64,000 bases of DNA. Source: Pseudomonas sp. Tri1 (lineage in GTDB: Bacteria > Pseudomonadota > Gammaproteobacteria > Pseudomonadales > Pseudomonadaceae). The notes under the pieces are model-generated. The model saw nothing but the letters and a program-made list of their open reading frames with translations. It did not search any database and had not been told where the DNA came from. The translations under genes and the position numbers were made by a program. Position 1 is the stretch's first letter; the number at the start of each line of letters is the position of its first letter. Location of the stretch: assembly GCF_017968885.1 (NCBI RefSeq), contig NZ_CP072913.1, positions 1,038,001 through 1,102,000 on the forward strand, read 5' to 3'. This document shows, one piece after another, positions 49,057 to 57,551 of this stretch.

Positions 49057-49860
49057 TCAATGCACAATCGAATTCGGCGGCAGATGCCCCAGCCGCTCCG
49101 TCAGCCGGATCCGCTGGATCGGGTCGTCGCTGAGCATCAGGGCGTGTTCAAGATCAAAGCGTTCGGCATTCGGGCAATCGAGCCGCTGGTACAGGCTGGC
49201 TCGGGCCAGGTAATCGGCGGCGCTGGCGTTGCCCAGTTCCAGCACCCGCTCGGCGTCGATCAGCGCCGCGATGTAATCATCGTTCGCCAGATGCAGTTGC
49301 CGAAGGTTGCGCGACAGGCGCTGGAGCATCTGCATCGGTTCGGCGGTGACCAGGTGCTCGGCCTTGAGCGGCATGTTCGCGCCATATTGGCGTTGCAGCA
49401 ATTCCCGACAGTCATTGGGGTACAGCCGCCGGCCACCGCACGGGTCGAGTAGATGGTCGGCCCCGGGTACTTTCAGCAGGAAGTGGCCGGGGAAATTGAC
49501 ACCGACCATCGGAATTTCCAGGCCTCGGGCCAACTCCAGGGCTATCAGGCCCAGCGCCAGGGGCTGTCCGCGCTTGCGGGTGAGCACTTGGTTCAGCAAC
49601 GCCGCACGAGGGCGCAGTGGCGTGAAATCGTCCTGGGCGAACCCCAGGTCATTGAGCCGTCGTAACAAGGGCTGGCCCAGCTCGCTGACCGGCAGCATCG
49701 GCAGGTCATGGCTGACCCGCTGCTGCAGCTCCTTGAAATCCTTCAGCAAGGCCGGTACGTCCACGTCGCGATCATGTTCGGCAGCGATCCACAATGCCGC
49801 TTCGAACAGCGCCGGTGGCGAACGGTGTAAACAGTCAAAAAAGGCTTGGCGCGGTTTCAT
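49057..49860 (-). CDS. SirB1-family protein (transglutaminase-like N-terminal plus TPR)
   Basis: A 267 aa cytoplasmic protein of the SirB1/YchA family. The transglutaminase-like N-terminal domain has NQVLTRKRGQPLALGLIALE and IPMVGVNFPGHFLLKVPG, but the catalytic cysteine of true transglutaminases is not seen. The C-terminal half (about residues 185-255) is TPR-like (ERVLELGNASAADYLARASLY). The start is the ATG directly before PRQAFF; a TTG lies one codon upstream. The function is unknown. Confidence 0.8.
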   Translation of the reverse strand: MKPRQAFFDCLHRSPPALFEAALWIAAEHDRDVDVPALLKDFKELQQRVSHDLPMLPVSELGQPLLRRLNDLGFAQDDFTPLRPRAALLNQVLTRKRGQPLALGLIALELARGLEIPMVGVNFPGHFLLKVPGADHLLDPCGGRRLYPNDCRELLQRQYGANMPLKAEHLVTAEPMQMLQRLSRNLRQLHLANDDYIAALIDAERVLELGNASAADYLARASLYQRLDCPNAERFDLEHALMLSDDPIQRIRLTERLGHLPPNSIVH

Positions 49861-50046
49861 CAAACTCTCCGGGCTATGCCTCGTTTTAGCTCTGCCTTGG
49901 ATTTTCGTCCAGTCTCGGACAGACGCTGTTACAGGTTATGCCGAAATAGACTGACAGCCCCGGCGACTTATTCCGGCGTGCTCCAGCAAATTTCGACTGC
50001 ACGCCTATACTGGCGAAACAAACAAAAGTGATTCGGGAGCCTTACG

Positions 50047-51066
50047 ATGTTTGCTCTCATGCAAAGCTCCCGCCTTGAATCGCTGCACCTAAGCGTAGAC
50101 CCGGCGACCGGGTTGAAGGCGGTGATTGCCATTCATTGCAGCCGTCCGGGGCCCGCCCTGGGAGGTTGTCGTTACCTTGCCTACCCCGACGACGAAAGTG
50201 CCGTGGTCGACGCCGTGCGCCTGGCCCAGGGCATGAGCTACAAGGCCGCCCTGGCTGGCCTGCCGGTGGGTGGCGGGGTGGCGGTGATCATGCGTCCGGC
50301 CCATGTCGAAAGCCGGGCCGCGCTGTTCGAAGCCTTTGGGCGCTGCATCGAGCAATTGGATGGTCGCTACATCACCGCCATCGACAGCGGCACTTCGGTG
50401 GCCGACATGGATTGCATCGCCCAGCAAACCCGGCATGTCACCAGCACCACGGCCTCGGGGGACCCGGCACCCCACGCGGCGATGGGCGTATTTGCCGGCA
50501 TTCGAGCCACGGCCATGGCCCGTTTGGGCAGCGATAACCTGGAAAGCCTGCGGGTGGCGATCCAGGGCTTGGGCAATGTCGGGTATGCCCTGGCCGAACA
50601 GTTACACGCGGCGGGCGCCGAACTGCTGGTCAGCGACATTGACCCTGGCAAGGTGCAACTGGCAATGGAGCAACTGGGCGCGCACCCAATCGCCAACGAT
50701 GCCTTGCTCAGCACTCCGTGCGACATCCTGGCCCCCTGCGGCCTGGGCGGTGTGCTCAATAGTCAAAGCGTGGCGCAACTGCGCTGCTCGGCCGTTGCCG
50801 GCTCGGCCCATAACCAGTTGAGCAACCTGCAAGTGGCCGATCAACTGGAGCGGCGCGGGATACTGTATGCACCGGACTATGTGATCAACTCCGGCGGCCT
50901 GATCTACGTGGCCCTCAAGCATCGCGGCGAAGAGCTGCCGACCATCACGGCGCACCTGTCCAAGATCGGTGCTCGACTCACCGAAGTCTTCGCCCATGCC
51001 CAGGCGGAGAAGCGCTCACCGGCCCGAGTGGCCGATGAGTTGGCGGAGCGTTTGTTGTATCGATAA
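50047..51066 (+). CDS. Leucine/phenylalanine dehydrogenase-family protein lacking a catalytic lysine
   Basis: A 339 aa Glu/Leu/Phe/Val dehydrogenase-family protein. The substrate lysine is kept at residue 66 (MSYKAALAGL), and Asp113 in ITAIDSGTSVADMD and the Rossmann motif VAIQGLGNVGYALAEQL are present. The catalytic lysine of the GGGK motif is replaced by Val78 (PVGGGVAV), 12 residues after Lys66 exactly as in leucine dehydrogenase (Lys68/Lys80). A normal amine dehydrogenase reaction is therefore doubtful. The gene is monocistronic with GGGAG before the ATG. Confidence 0.85.
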   Translation: MFALMQSSRLESLHLSVDPATGLKAVIAIHCSRPGPALGGCRYLAYPDDESAVVDAVRLAQGMSYKAALAGLPVGGGVAVIMRPAHVESRAALFEAFGRCIEQLDGRYITAIDSGTSVADMDCIAQQTRHVTSTTASGDPAPHAAMGVFAGIRATAMARLGSDNLESLRVAIQGLGNVGYALAEQLHAAGAELLVSDIDPGKVQLAMEQLGAHPIANDALLSTPCDILAPCGLGGVLNSQSVAQLRCSAVAGSAHNQLSNLQVADQLERRGILYAPDYVINSGGLIYVALKHRGEELPTITAHLSKIGARLTEVFAHAQAEKRSPARVADELAERLLYR

Positions 51067-51138
51067 GACATGTCGCCGCCTTCGCCAGTCGCTACAGGGT
51101 AATTGCATACGGCTGTAGGCGCGGGCAAAGGCGAGCGG

Positions 51139-52341
51139 TCATGGTCGGCTACCCTCAGCGATGGCGGCTTTGCCTTCCCGGGTGTAGCTCAGCACGAAAT
51201 GCGCCGCGAGGCCGAAGATCAGCCCCCAGAACGCGGCAGCCAGGCCGAGGAAACTCATGCCCGACGCGGTTACCAGGAATGTGAACAGCGCAGCTTCCCG
51301 TTGTTTCTCATCGGCCATGGCGCCGGTCAGGCCGGCACTGATCGCGCCGACCAAGGCCAGGCCGGCGAGGGATGCGATCAGTTCCTTCGGCAGTGCGGAA
51401 AACACCGAGGCCAGGGTCGCACCAAAGATGCCCAGCAGAATGTAGAACACCCCGCAGGCAATCCCGGCGATGTAGCGTTTGTCACGGTTTTCGTGGGCTT
51501 CGCGCCCGGTGCAGATCGCTGCGGTAATAGCTGCCAGGTTCAAGCCATGGGAGCCGAAGGGTGCCATCAAGACGGAGCCAATTGCAGTGACCGAAATGAT
51601 TGAGCGCGCCGGCGTGGTATAGCCCGCGGTGCGCAATACCGCCATGCCCGGTACGTACTGGCCGGTCAGGGTCACCAGTGCCAACGGCAGGCCAATGTTG
51701 ATGATCGCGTGCCAGCTCCATTGAGGGGCGATGAAAACCGGGTGGGCTACAGCAATGGTGATCGAATTGCTGTTGAGCTCACCGAACGCGGCGGCCACCG
51801 CGCAGCCGACAATCAATACCGACAGAATCGCGTAGCGTGGCGAAAAGCGTTTGAAGATCAGGTACGCCGCGATCATCGCCAACACCAACGCCGGTTGCAG
51901 CTTGATCGAAGTGAACAGCTCGGCGCCAAAGCGAAACAGAATGCCGGCGAGCATGGCGGCGGCGATGCCTTTGGGCAGGCGATTCATTAGCTTGTCGAAT
52001 GCTCCGGACAAACCGACCACGGCAATGATCACCGACGCCACCACATAGGCGCCGATGGCCTGGGGCAAGGTGACGCTGGGCAGCATCGACACCAGCAACG
52101 CCGCGCCAGGTGTCGACCATGCGGTGATCACCGGAACCCGCAGGCGCCAGCTCAAGAGCAAGCCGGTGACCCCGCTGCCGATGGAAATGGCCCAGATCCA
52201 CGAAGACACCACGTCGTTGGGCAGTTGCGCTTGCTTGGCCGCCTGAAACACGATGATCAGCGGGCCGGCATAGGAAATGATCACGGCGATAAGGCCCGCA
52301 ATCACGGCTGACAGGGATAGATCCTTTCTGAGTGTGTCCAT
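51139..52341 (-). CDS. benE: Benzoate/H+ symporter family protein BenE
   Basis: Inner-membrane transporter of 400 aa with about 12 hydrophobic segments. The family blocks ITAWSTPGAALL and FGSHGLNLAAITAAICTGREA are clear. BenE takes up benzoate by proton symport, but no benzoate degradation genes are close, so the real substrate here is open. It is divergent from the MocR-like regulator with a 320-base operator-rich gap, suggesting that regulator controls it. Confidence 0.88.
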   Translation of the reverse strand: MDTLRKDLSLSAVIAGLIAVIISYAGPLIIVFQAAKQAQLPNDVVSSWIWAISIGSGVTGLLLSWRLRVPVITAWSTPGAALLVSMLPSVTLPQAIGAYVVASVIIAVVGLSGAFDKLMNRLPKGIAAAMLAGILFRFGAELFTSIKLQPALVLAMIAAYLIFKRFSPRYAILSVLIVGCAVAAAFGELNSNSITIAVAHPVFIAPQWSWHAIINIGLPLALVTLTGQYVPGMAVLRTAGYTTPARSIISVTAIGSVLMAPFGSHGLNLAAITAAICTGREAHENRDKRYIAGIACGVFYILLGIFGATLASVFSALPKELIASLAGLALVGAISAGLTGAMADEKQREAALFTFLVTASGMSFLGLAAAFWGLIFGLAAHFVLSYTREGKAAIAEGSRP

Positions 52342-52385
52342 GATGTCTCGACTTGGCGCGGCAGGTCGCGCGGTGATCAGGGATG

Positions 52386-52403
52386 AATTGAGTCGATTGA
52401 TTC
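52386..52403. promoter_or_regulatory. Repeated operator-like site 1 between benE and MocR
   Basis: AATTGAGTCGATTGATTC. It matches the inverse of site 3 at 16 of 18 positions and lies near the benE start. Confidence 0.5.
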
Positions 52404-52428
52404 GATTCTCTATCAGTGTATTTGAAAG

Positions 52429-52446
52429 GATTGAGTTGATTCAATC
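52429..52446. promoter_or_regulatory. Repeated operator-like site 2 between benE and MocR
   Basis: GATTGAGTTGATTCAATC, a variant of the same TTGAxTxGATT pattern, itself nearly palindromic. Confidence 0.45.
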
Positions 52447-52559
52447 TGAGAAAAGGTTGTTTTGTCTGGGTGGCCGTTTATTTTTTATTAACTATATGAT
52501 TTATATAAATATTATTTTTTAGTTGTTTTTATTGTGCCCGATGCATGTGATTGCAGATC

Positions 52560-52577
52560 GACTCAATCGATTCAATT
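52560..52577. promoter_or_regulatory. Repeated operator-like site 3 upstream of MocR
   Basis: GACTCAATCGATTCAATT, the inverse form of site 1, about 90 bases before the MocR start. The stretch between sites 2 and 3 is very AT-rich and holds no gene. Confidence 0.5.
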
Positions 52578-52662
52578 TTTAAGCCTGATCGATTTATTTA
52601 GCGTCTTGCCCCCTGTGATATGCTGCGGATATTCATCATTTCTACGATGGCAGCGAGCATTC

Positions 52663-54051
52663 ATGTGGGTTCCCCAGCTAAGCGAGTTCAACCAGCCGAT
52701 GTATTTGTCGATTGCCGATGCGTTGGCGCGCGATATCAGCGACGGTGTGTTGAACGAAGGTGATCGCCTGCCCACTCTGCGGGAGCTGGCCACCACTCTG
52801 AATGTCACCCCAGGCACCATCAGCCGGGCCTATAGCGAGGCCCATCGGCGTCGGCTGGTGCAAGGGGAGGTGGGGCGCGGCACTTATGTCCTCGGCCAGA
52901 AGCCGCGGGAACAACCGGCAAGCGCCAGCGTCGTGCCGCTGAATCTGGGGCAGGCCGAATTGCTCGACCTTTCCATCATCAAGCCGTCCAGCGAAACCTT
53001 GGAGCACTGGTTGCGCGACTCGCTGGTGGGCATGGCCAAGAGCACTGATTTCGCTCGGGCCCTGGATTACGCGCCAGACGGCGGTCATCCGGCGCATCGC
53101 GAAGCGGGCGCGCAGTGGTTGCGTCATTGGTTGCCAGATGCGCAATGGCAGCAAGTGGTGATCACTGCCGGGGCCCAGCATGGTTTGATGGTCGCAATGA
53201 GCGCCCTGACCAGCGCCGGTGACTTGGTGCTTTGCGAGGAGCTTTGCTACCCCGGCATCATTTCCCTGGCCCATGGTCTTGAGCGGCGCTTGCGTGGCGT
53301 GCCAATGGATGATGAGGGCATCATTCCCGAAGCTCTGCGTGAGCTGTGCCTGCGAGAGAAGCCGGCGATGCTGGTCTGTGTAGCGACCTGCCAGAACCCG
53401 ACGGCGGCGATCATGTCGCAAAAGCGTCGGGCCCAAATAGCGGCACTGGCCGAAGAGTTCGATTTCATCATCCTGGACGATGACATTTACGGCTTTCTTG
53501 CCACCGATCCTTCGATCAAGCCGCTCGCGGCATTTGCGCCGGAGCGTTCGGTGTACCTGACCAGCTTGTCGAAGTCGATCATGCCGGCGCTTCGCATCGG
53601 CTATCTCTATAGTCCGCCGAAATTGCTGTCACGCTTGACCTCGATGGTGCGTAGTAGCGTCTGGATGCCGTCGCCATTGACCGCGCAACTGGCCAGCAAT
53701 GTGATCACCGAAGGCCTGGACAAGAAACTGGTCCGTATCCAGCGCAACGAGGCCGCTGGGCGACAAGCGATTGCTCGGGAAATCTTTGCCAATGTCGAGC
53801 TCAAGGCCCAGCCCTATTCGTATCACCTCTGGTTGACGCTGCCCGAGCCCTGGACCAGCGATGAGTTCGCCATGCTCGCCCGGGCCAACGGTGTGTTGGT
53901 GCTCAGCGGCACTCAGTTCCAGGCTGAACGCTCCGGTAGCACCCGTTGTGTGCGGTTGGTATTGATGTCGCCCACCAGCCAGGACGAACTGCGTTTTGCC
54001 CTGACCAAACTGGCCAGCCTGATCGATTCCGACCCGCGCCGATATTACTAA
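52663..54051 (+). CDS. MocR/PdxR-type GntR regulator with aminotransferase domain
   Basis: Transcription factor of 462 aa fusing an N-terminal GntR winged helix (PMYLSIADALARDISDG, RLPTLRELATTLNVTPGTIS) to a class I aminotransferase fold. The PLP lysine is residue 304 in TSLSKSIMPALRIGY, and the phosphate region is ITAGAQHGLMVAM. It probably senses PLP with an amino compound. Divergent from benE with three repeated sites between them, so it likely controls benE and itself. The ATG MWVPQLSEF is chosen by domain position; the Shine-Dalgarno is weak. Confidence 0.88.
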   Translation: MWVPQLSEFNQPMYLSIADALARDISDGVLNEGDRLPTLRELATTLNVTPGTISRAYSEAHRRRLVQGEVGRGTYVLGQKPREQPASASVVPLNLGQAELLDLSIIKPSSETLEHWLRDSLVGMAKSTDFARALDYAPDGGHPAHREAGAQWLRHWLPDAQWQQVVITAGAQHGLMVAMSALTSAGDLVLCEELCYPGIISLAHGLERRLRGVPMDDEGIIPEALRELCLREKPAMLVCVATCQNPTAAIMSQKRRAQIAALAEEFDFIILDDDIYGFLATDPSIKPLAAFAPERSVYLTSLSKSIMPALRIGYLYSPPKLLSRLTSMVRSSVWMPSPLTAQLASNVITEGLDKKLVRIQRNEAAGRQAIAREIFANVELKAQPYSYHLWLTLPEPWTSDEFAMLARANGVLVLSGTQFQAERSGSTRCVRLVLMSPTSQDELRFALTKLASLIDSDPRRYY

Positions 54052-54124
54052 AAAAGATCGCAGCCTCCGGCAGTTCCCACACGGTGTAATTCCCTGTGGG
54101 AGCTGCCGGAGGCTGCGATCTTTT
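54052..54124. terminator. Long hairpin between convergent genes (bidirectional terminator, repeat-like)
   Basis: AAAGATCGCAGCCTCCGGC at the left pairs with GCCGGAGGCTGCGATCTTT at the right; the stem continues through CAGTTCCCACA/TGTGGGAGCTG with one G-T pair, giving nearly 30 bp. A-run and T-run ends suit termination in both directions. The sequence looks like a dispersed Pseudomonas palindrome. Confidence 0.75.
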
Positions 54125-54126
54125 GG

Positions 54127-54387
54127 TTATTCGTCCGACGGATTGAGCAATTCGGACAAGGCGTCCGGCTGGCTCTTGAATGCCTTGGCAAACACATCGC
54201 GATTCTTCGCCATGTAGATCCCGGCTTCCTCCACCTGTTGCTCACTCAGCGATGGAACGGCTTTTTGCAACACCTCGGCCAGTAATTCGGCGAGTTCCAG
54301 CATTTTGTCATGACGGTCAGCTTCGGCTTTATCCATGAACAAGCGCTCCAGATCTCGGCTGCTGCGGTATACCACTTCGACGGCCAT
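54127..54387 (-). CDS. yebG: YebG family SOS-induced protein
   Basis: An 86 aa protein of the YebG family, a LexA-controlled DNA-damage-inducible gene in E. coli with no fixed biochemical role. It starts MAVEVVYRSSRDLE and has the charged KAEADRHDKMLELAELL helix typical of the family. AGGTGG precedes the ATG. A perfect LexA box lies about 50 bases upstream, which supports the identification and the regulation. It is convergent with the MocR-like gene. Confidence 0.9.
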   Translation of the reverse strand: MAVEVVYRSSRDLERLFMDKAEADRHDKMLELAELLAEVLQKAVPSLSEQQVEEAGIYMAKNRDVFAKAFKSQPDALSELLNPSDE

Positions 54388-54429
54388 TCACCACCTCACA
54401 TGCCTTCACGTTGGTTGTCTTTGCGACTA

Positions 54430-54445
54430 CTGTATTTATATACAG
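54430..54445 (-). promoter_or_regulatory. LexA (SOS) box upstream of yebG
   Basis: CTGTATTTATATACAG matches CTGT-N8-ACAG perfectly and lies 43 bases before the yebG ATG. Confidence 0.9.
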
Positions 54446-54644
54446 GCAAAAGAATAAGCGAATCCTCTGCCTTTGGATAGTGGCTTTTTAATGTAGACCG
54501 GTTTTGAGGTTTGTCGCGGGAGCAAAGTGTCGGATACCAGCTCATTGCCATCTCACTTTAGCCGCTGGCCTTTTTTCTGCATGCAGAACAACCGTCACGT
54601 CCAACCCGCATCATTTGGTCAAGTCGACCTAAGGAAACTACATC

Positions 54645-55145
54645 GTGAAAATCAACTGGGCCGAGACCCTGCGTCAGAACGTGCATCAGCTTGCCGAATC
54701 CCTGGGCAACCTGTTCGTCGAGACGTTCCACTACCTGGCGTTGTTCGCCATTGGCGCGGTGACCGCGTGGGCGGCGGTGATGGAATTCCTGCAGATGATC
54801 GAGGCGGGGCACATCAAGATCGATGACATCCTCTTGCTGTTCATCTACCTGGAATTAGGGGCTATGGTCGGGATCTACTTCAAGACCAACCATATGCCGG
54901 TGCGGTTTCTGATCTACGTGGCGATCACGGCGCTGACGCGCCTGCTGATTTCCAACGTCTCGCACCACAGCCCGCCGGACCTGGGGATCATCTACCTGTG
55001 CGGTGGCATCTTGCTGCTGGCGTTTTCGATCCTGGTGGTGCGCTACGCCTCGTCGCAATTCCCCTCGGTCAAGATCGAGCACCCGCACCGTAAGGTTGGC
55101 GCGGGCTCCAGTGAGCATGCCGAGGTGGAGAAGGGCGAAATCTAG
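54645..55145 (+). CDS. psiE: PsiE-family inner-membrane protein
   Basis: Membrane protein of 166 aa matching PsiE, a phosphate-starvation-inducible protein of unknown biochemical role. Four hydrophobic segments are visible (about residues 26-47, 60-78, 85-100 and 112-132). The blocks LFIYLELGAMVGIYFKTNHM and RFLIYVAITALTR are characteristic. The start is GTG with AGGA at good spacing. No convincing Pho box was seen. Its stop codon is shared in an overlapping CTAG with the convergent DUF3509 gene. Confidence 0.9.
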   Translation: MKINWAETLRQNVHQLAESLGNLFVETFHYLALFAIGAVTAWAAVMEFLQMIEAGHIKIDDILLLFIYLELGAMVGIYFKTNHMPVRFLIYVAITALTRLLISNVSHHSPPDLGIIYLCGGILLLAFSILVVRYASSQFPSVKIEHPHRKVGAGSSEHAEVEKGEI

Positions 55146-55459
55146 AGGCCGGCAGCGGAGGACGCCGAGCCCTGTAAGTGCGGTGGTGGCAGCTTGATGT
55201 TGTCACCGCCGGTCATGGCTTCGAGGATTGCCACGGCGCTGTGACCCTGTTCGATGGCGATGCCGAACTGAATGCTCTGCACCAGGCGTTTGAGCCGTTC
55301 CGGATCGTTGCGCTGCTGGGCACTGATCATGCGCTTGGCGACGACGCGTCCGGTCTTGGACAGGGTCAGCATAATGCTGCCATCCAGGCCCTGGATGCTC
55401 AGGTTGATTTGATAGTGCGGCGCGAAAGCGTCGGTAATGATCTGAAAAGGGTTGTCCAT
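55142..55459 (-). CDS. DUF3509 domain protein
   Basis: A 105 aa protein of the Pseudomonas-specific DUF3509 family. It has no signal or membrane segment and starts MDNPFQIITDAF. Two stretches look conserved: NLSIQGLDGSIMLTL and GRVVAKRMISAQQRNDPERL. Its stop overlaps that of the convergent psiE gene. The function is unknown. Confidence 0.75.
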   Translation of the reverse strand: MDNPFQIITDAFAPHYQINLSIQGLDGSIMLTLSKTGRVVAKRMISAQQRNDPERLKRLVQSIQFGIAIEQGHSAVAILEAMTGGDNIKLPPPHLQGSASSAAGL

Positions 55460-55964
55460 GATGCGTCACCGCTTGATTGAACGTGCAGTTGTTGACCGGC
55501 CATGATCGGGATTAGTTCGCAACACCGGACCATCGGCCATTCCATGATCGTGTCCATCTCAAGGTTGCAGGGCCGGGCAGGCAGACAGATCAAGGACCGC
55601 AGCCTGCGCGAGCACCTACAGAGTGTTAGCAAGGGGCATGCCGGAAAAACTGTCGGACAATGATCGCGGCGTTTGAGCGGCGCACGCTCTGGAATGCGCT
55701 TGTCGCGGCTGCCCGTTTCGGGGCAAGAACGCACGGATGTTCGTAGACGGTGCAGGGCGAGAAGGGGATTTGCGGGGATAAGCAAGGCGAGGCAACTCCC
55801 GACCTTAACAGCGCTTTTGCTCGTTGTCCGGCTTTATTTGCAAATCAATATTTATCTTTTTGCAGGGGTTGAATTGTTCTTCCGCCAGCCCGACTCTGTA
55901 CTCAAGGGGCCGTTGCATCAACGTCGATGGCCCCCGGCGAGCTAGCTGAAATAAGGGATGAACT
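55460..55964. other. Intergenic region upstream of hpf
   Basis: About 500 bases with no convincing gene on either strand. The right end holds a GGGGCC/GGCCCC hairpin (55906-55934) just before the hpf ribosome site AAGGGA, and an AT-rich segment with the palindrome ATTTGCAAAT near 55836. The left end should contain the DUF3509 promoter. Confidence 0.5.
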
Positions 55965-56375
55965 ATGCAAATCCAAGTCAACAGCGATAACCATATTCAA
56001 AGCAGCATCCGACTGGAGGAGTGGGTACGTACTACCATCGAAAGCACGCTCGAACGTTATGAAGAGGACCTGACACGGGTCGAGGTTCATTTACGCGATG
56101 AGAACGGCGACAAGCCTGGTCCCCATGACCTGCGTTGCCAGCTCGAGGCTCGGCCAAAGGGCCATCAGCCGATTTCCGTGACGCACAAGGCCGATACGCT
56201 GGAACTGGCGATCGAAGGGGCGGCCACCAAACTTGAAAACGCCCTGGAGCACTTGTTCGGCAAGTTGCGTGGCAAACGTGCTGTCGTTGCGGCACCGAGC
56301 GATTCTGTAGCCTTGGCCGATGCGATGCTGGAAGAAGAATTCCTGGAGAACGAACGGGCTTCGCTTCACGGCTGA
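55965..56375 (+). CDS. Ribosome hibernation/promoting-factor-like protein (HPF/RaiA family)
   Basis: A 136 aa protein of the HPF/YfiA family, which binds the 30S decoding site in resting cells. It starts MQIQVNSDNHIQSS, has VRTTIESTLERYEEDLTRVEV, and shows the conserved region RPKGHQPISVTHKADTLELA with the C-terminal helix in which basic residues contact rRNA (KLENALEHLFGKLRGKRA). It is not the copy usually found beside rpoN, so this is probably an additional paralogue. It has a strong terminator. Confidence 0.85.
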   Translation: MQIQVNSDNHIQSSIRLEEWVRTTIESTLERYEEDLTRVEVHLRDENGDKPGPHDLRCQLEARPKGHQPISVTHKADTLELAIEGAATKLENALEHLFGKLRGKRAVVAAPSDSVALADAMLEEEFLENERASLHG

Positions 56376-56401
56376 AACCTCATTCATTAAATTCCTGACT
56401 G

Positions 56402-56437
56402 AAAACGGGCCTGCAATTGCAGGCCCGTTTTGTTTTT
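56402..56437 (+). terminator. Rho-independent terminator after the HPF-like gene
   Basis: AAAACGGGCCTGCAA and TTGCAGGCCCGTTTT form a perfect 15-bp palindrome followed by GTTTTT. Confidence 0.9.
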
Positions 56438-56488
56438 GTCGATCCGGTGTGGTGAGCAAGTGAGCGGTGCCTGGAAGCAGGCGATCAA

Positions 56489-56517
56489 TGTGGGGGCGAG
56501 CCTGCTCGCGATGGCGA
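56489..56517. repeat. Single REP copy
   Basis: TGTGGGGGCGAGCCTGCTCG followed by CGATGGCG. It stands alone with no inverted partner nearby. Confidence 0.8.
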
Positions 56518-56536
56518 TCGCCGGGGCAGTACTGTC

Positions 56537-57412
56537 CTAGCGCAAAAACGCCTGCCGATACTCCCCGGGCGTCGCGCCCAGGGCTTGGCGGAAACGATTG
56601 GTAAAATGACTGGCGCTGGCAAATCCACACGCCAACGCCACATTGCCCAGCGGTTGTGACGTGCTGCGCAACAAGTGCCGCGCGTAGACCAGGCGCCTTG
56701 CCAATACATACTGGTGGGGCGGAAGTCCGAAGCTTTCGCGGAACATCCGTGCGAAGTGATATTCGGACAGCGCGCACAACGCCGCCAATTGCCCGAGGCT
56801 GATGGCGTCGGCCAGGTGGCTGTCGATGTAGTCCACCAGCAGCCGTCGCTGGTGCGCGGCCAGGCCGCCCTTGAGGCGCAGACCTTGGCGTAGGCCAACC
56901 TGGCTGAGCAGCAGATGGTTGAGCAGCTCATGGGCCAGGCTGGTGGTCAGCAGGCGTTCGCCGGGTTCGTCCCAGTTCAGCGCGATCAACTGGCGAAAGC
57001 GCTGCGCCTGTTGCGGGTCGTCGAGGAACGTCGCCTCGCGCAGTTGTGCCTGCCGTGGTTCGCGGTCCAGCAACGTGACGCAGCCGAGGGCGAATCGTTC
57101 GGGGCTGAAGTACAGGTGAGCGAGGCGAATGTCGCCGTTGATGACCCAGGCCGATTCATGCCCGGCGGGCAGGACGCAGAGTTTGTCCGGAGCCCCGGTG
57201 GTGTCCGGCCGTTCGCGGCGAAACGTGCCGGTGCCGCCGGCGATGTAGCACGACAGCGTATGGTGGGTCGGCGCCTCGTAGTCCTGGGCATCGTGATGAT
57301 TGCTCCACAAAGCGGCCGCCATGCCGTCCCCGAGCTCGGCGCTGTGCTCCAGACGAGCATTGGGCGAGCTGTTGAGGGCTTGGAAGACTTGCAGGGTCTG
57401 CAGTGAGGACAT
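56537..57412 (-). CDS. AraC-family transcriptional regulator
   Basis: A 291 aa regulator with an N-terminal cupin-like effector domain (about residues 20-150, HHTLSCYIAGGTGTFRRER and GHESAWVINGDIRLAHLYFS) and a C-terminal double HTH (about residues 195-290, LAALCALSEYHFARMFRES and NVALACGFASASHFTNRFRQ). It is divergent from the EamA transporter gene with a 139-base gap, so it probably controls that exporter. The inducer is unknown. Confidence 0.88.
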   Translation of the reverse strand: MSSLQTLQVFQALNSSPNARLEHSAELGDGMAAALWSNHHDAQDYEAPTHHTLSCYIAGGTGTFRRERPDTTGAPDKLCVLPAGHESAWVINGDIRLAHLYFSPERFALGCVTLLDREPRQAQLREATFLDDPQQAQRFRQLIALNWDEPGERLLTTSLAHELLNHLLLSQVGLRQGLRLKGGLAAHQRRLLVDYIDSHLADAISLGQLAALCALSEYHFARMFRESFGLPPHQYVLARRLVYARHLLRSTSQPLGNVALACGFASASHFTNRFRQALGATPGEYRQAFLR

Positions 57413-57551
57413 GATCGGTTCTCTCCAACGCTTCGCATCCTACTCCGTCGATCAGCCTATGCCAGCCTGCAAGCCGACAAAACCGCAAGTTTACGCAAGC
57501 GCCGGTGGGGTGGCGGCGTGACACTGGACGCCATTGTCAGGAGTCATCGCC

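Noticed and set aside
54527..54640. Pho box upstream of psiE
   Set aside because: CCGTCAC near 54590 is a single loose match; no second half at the proper spacing.
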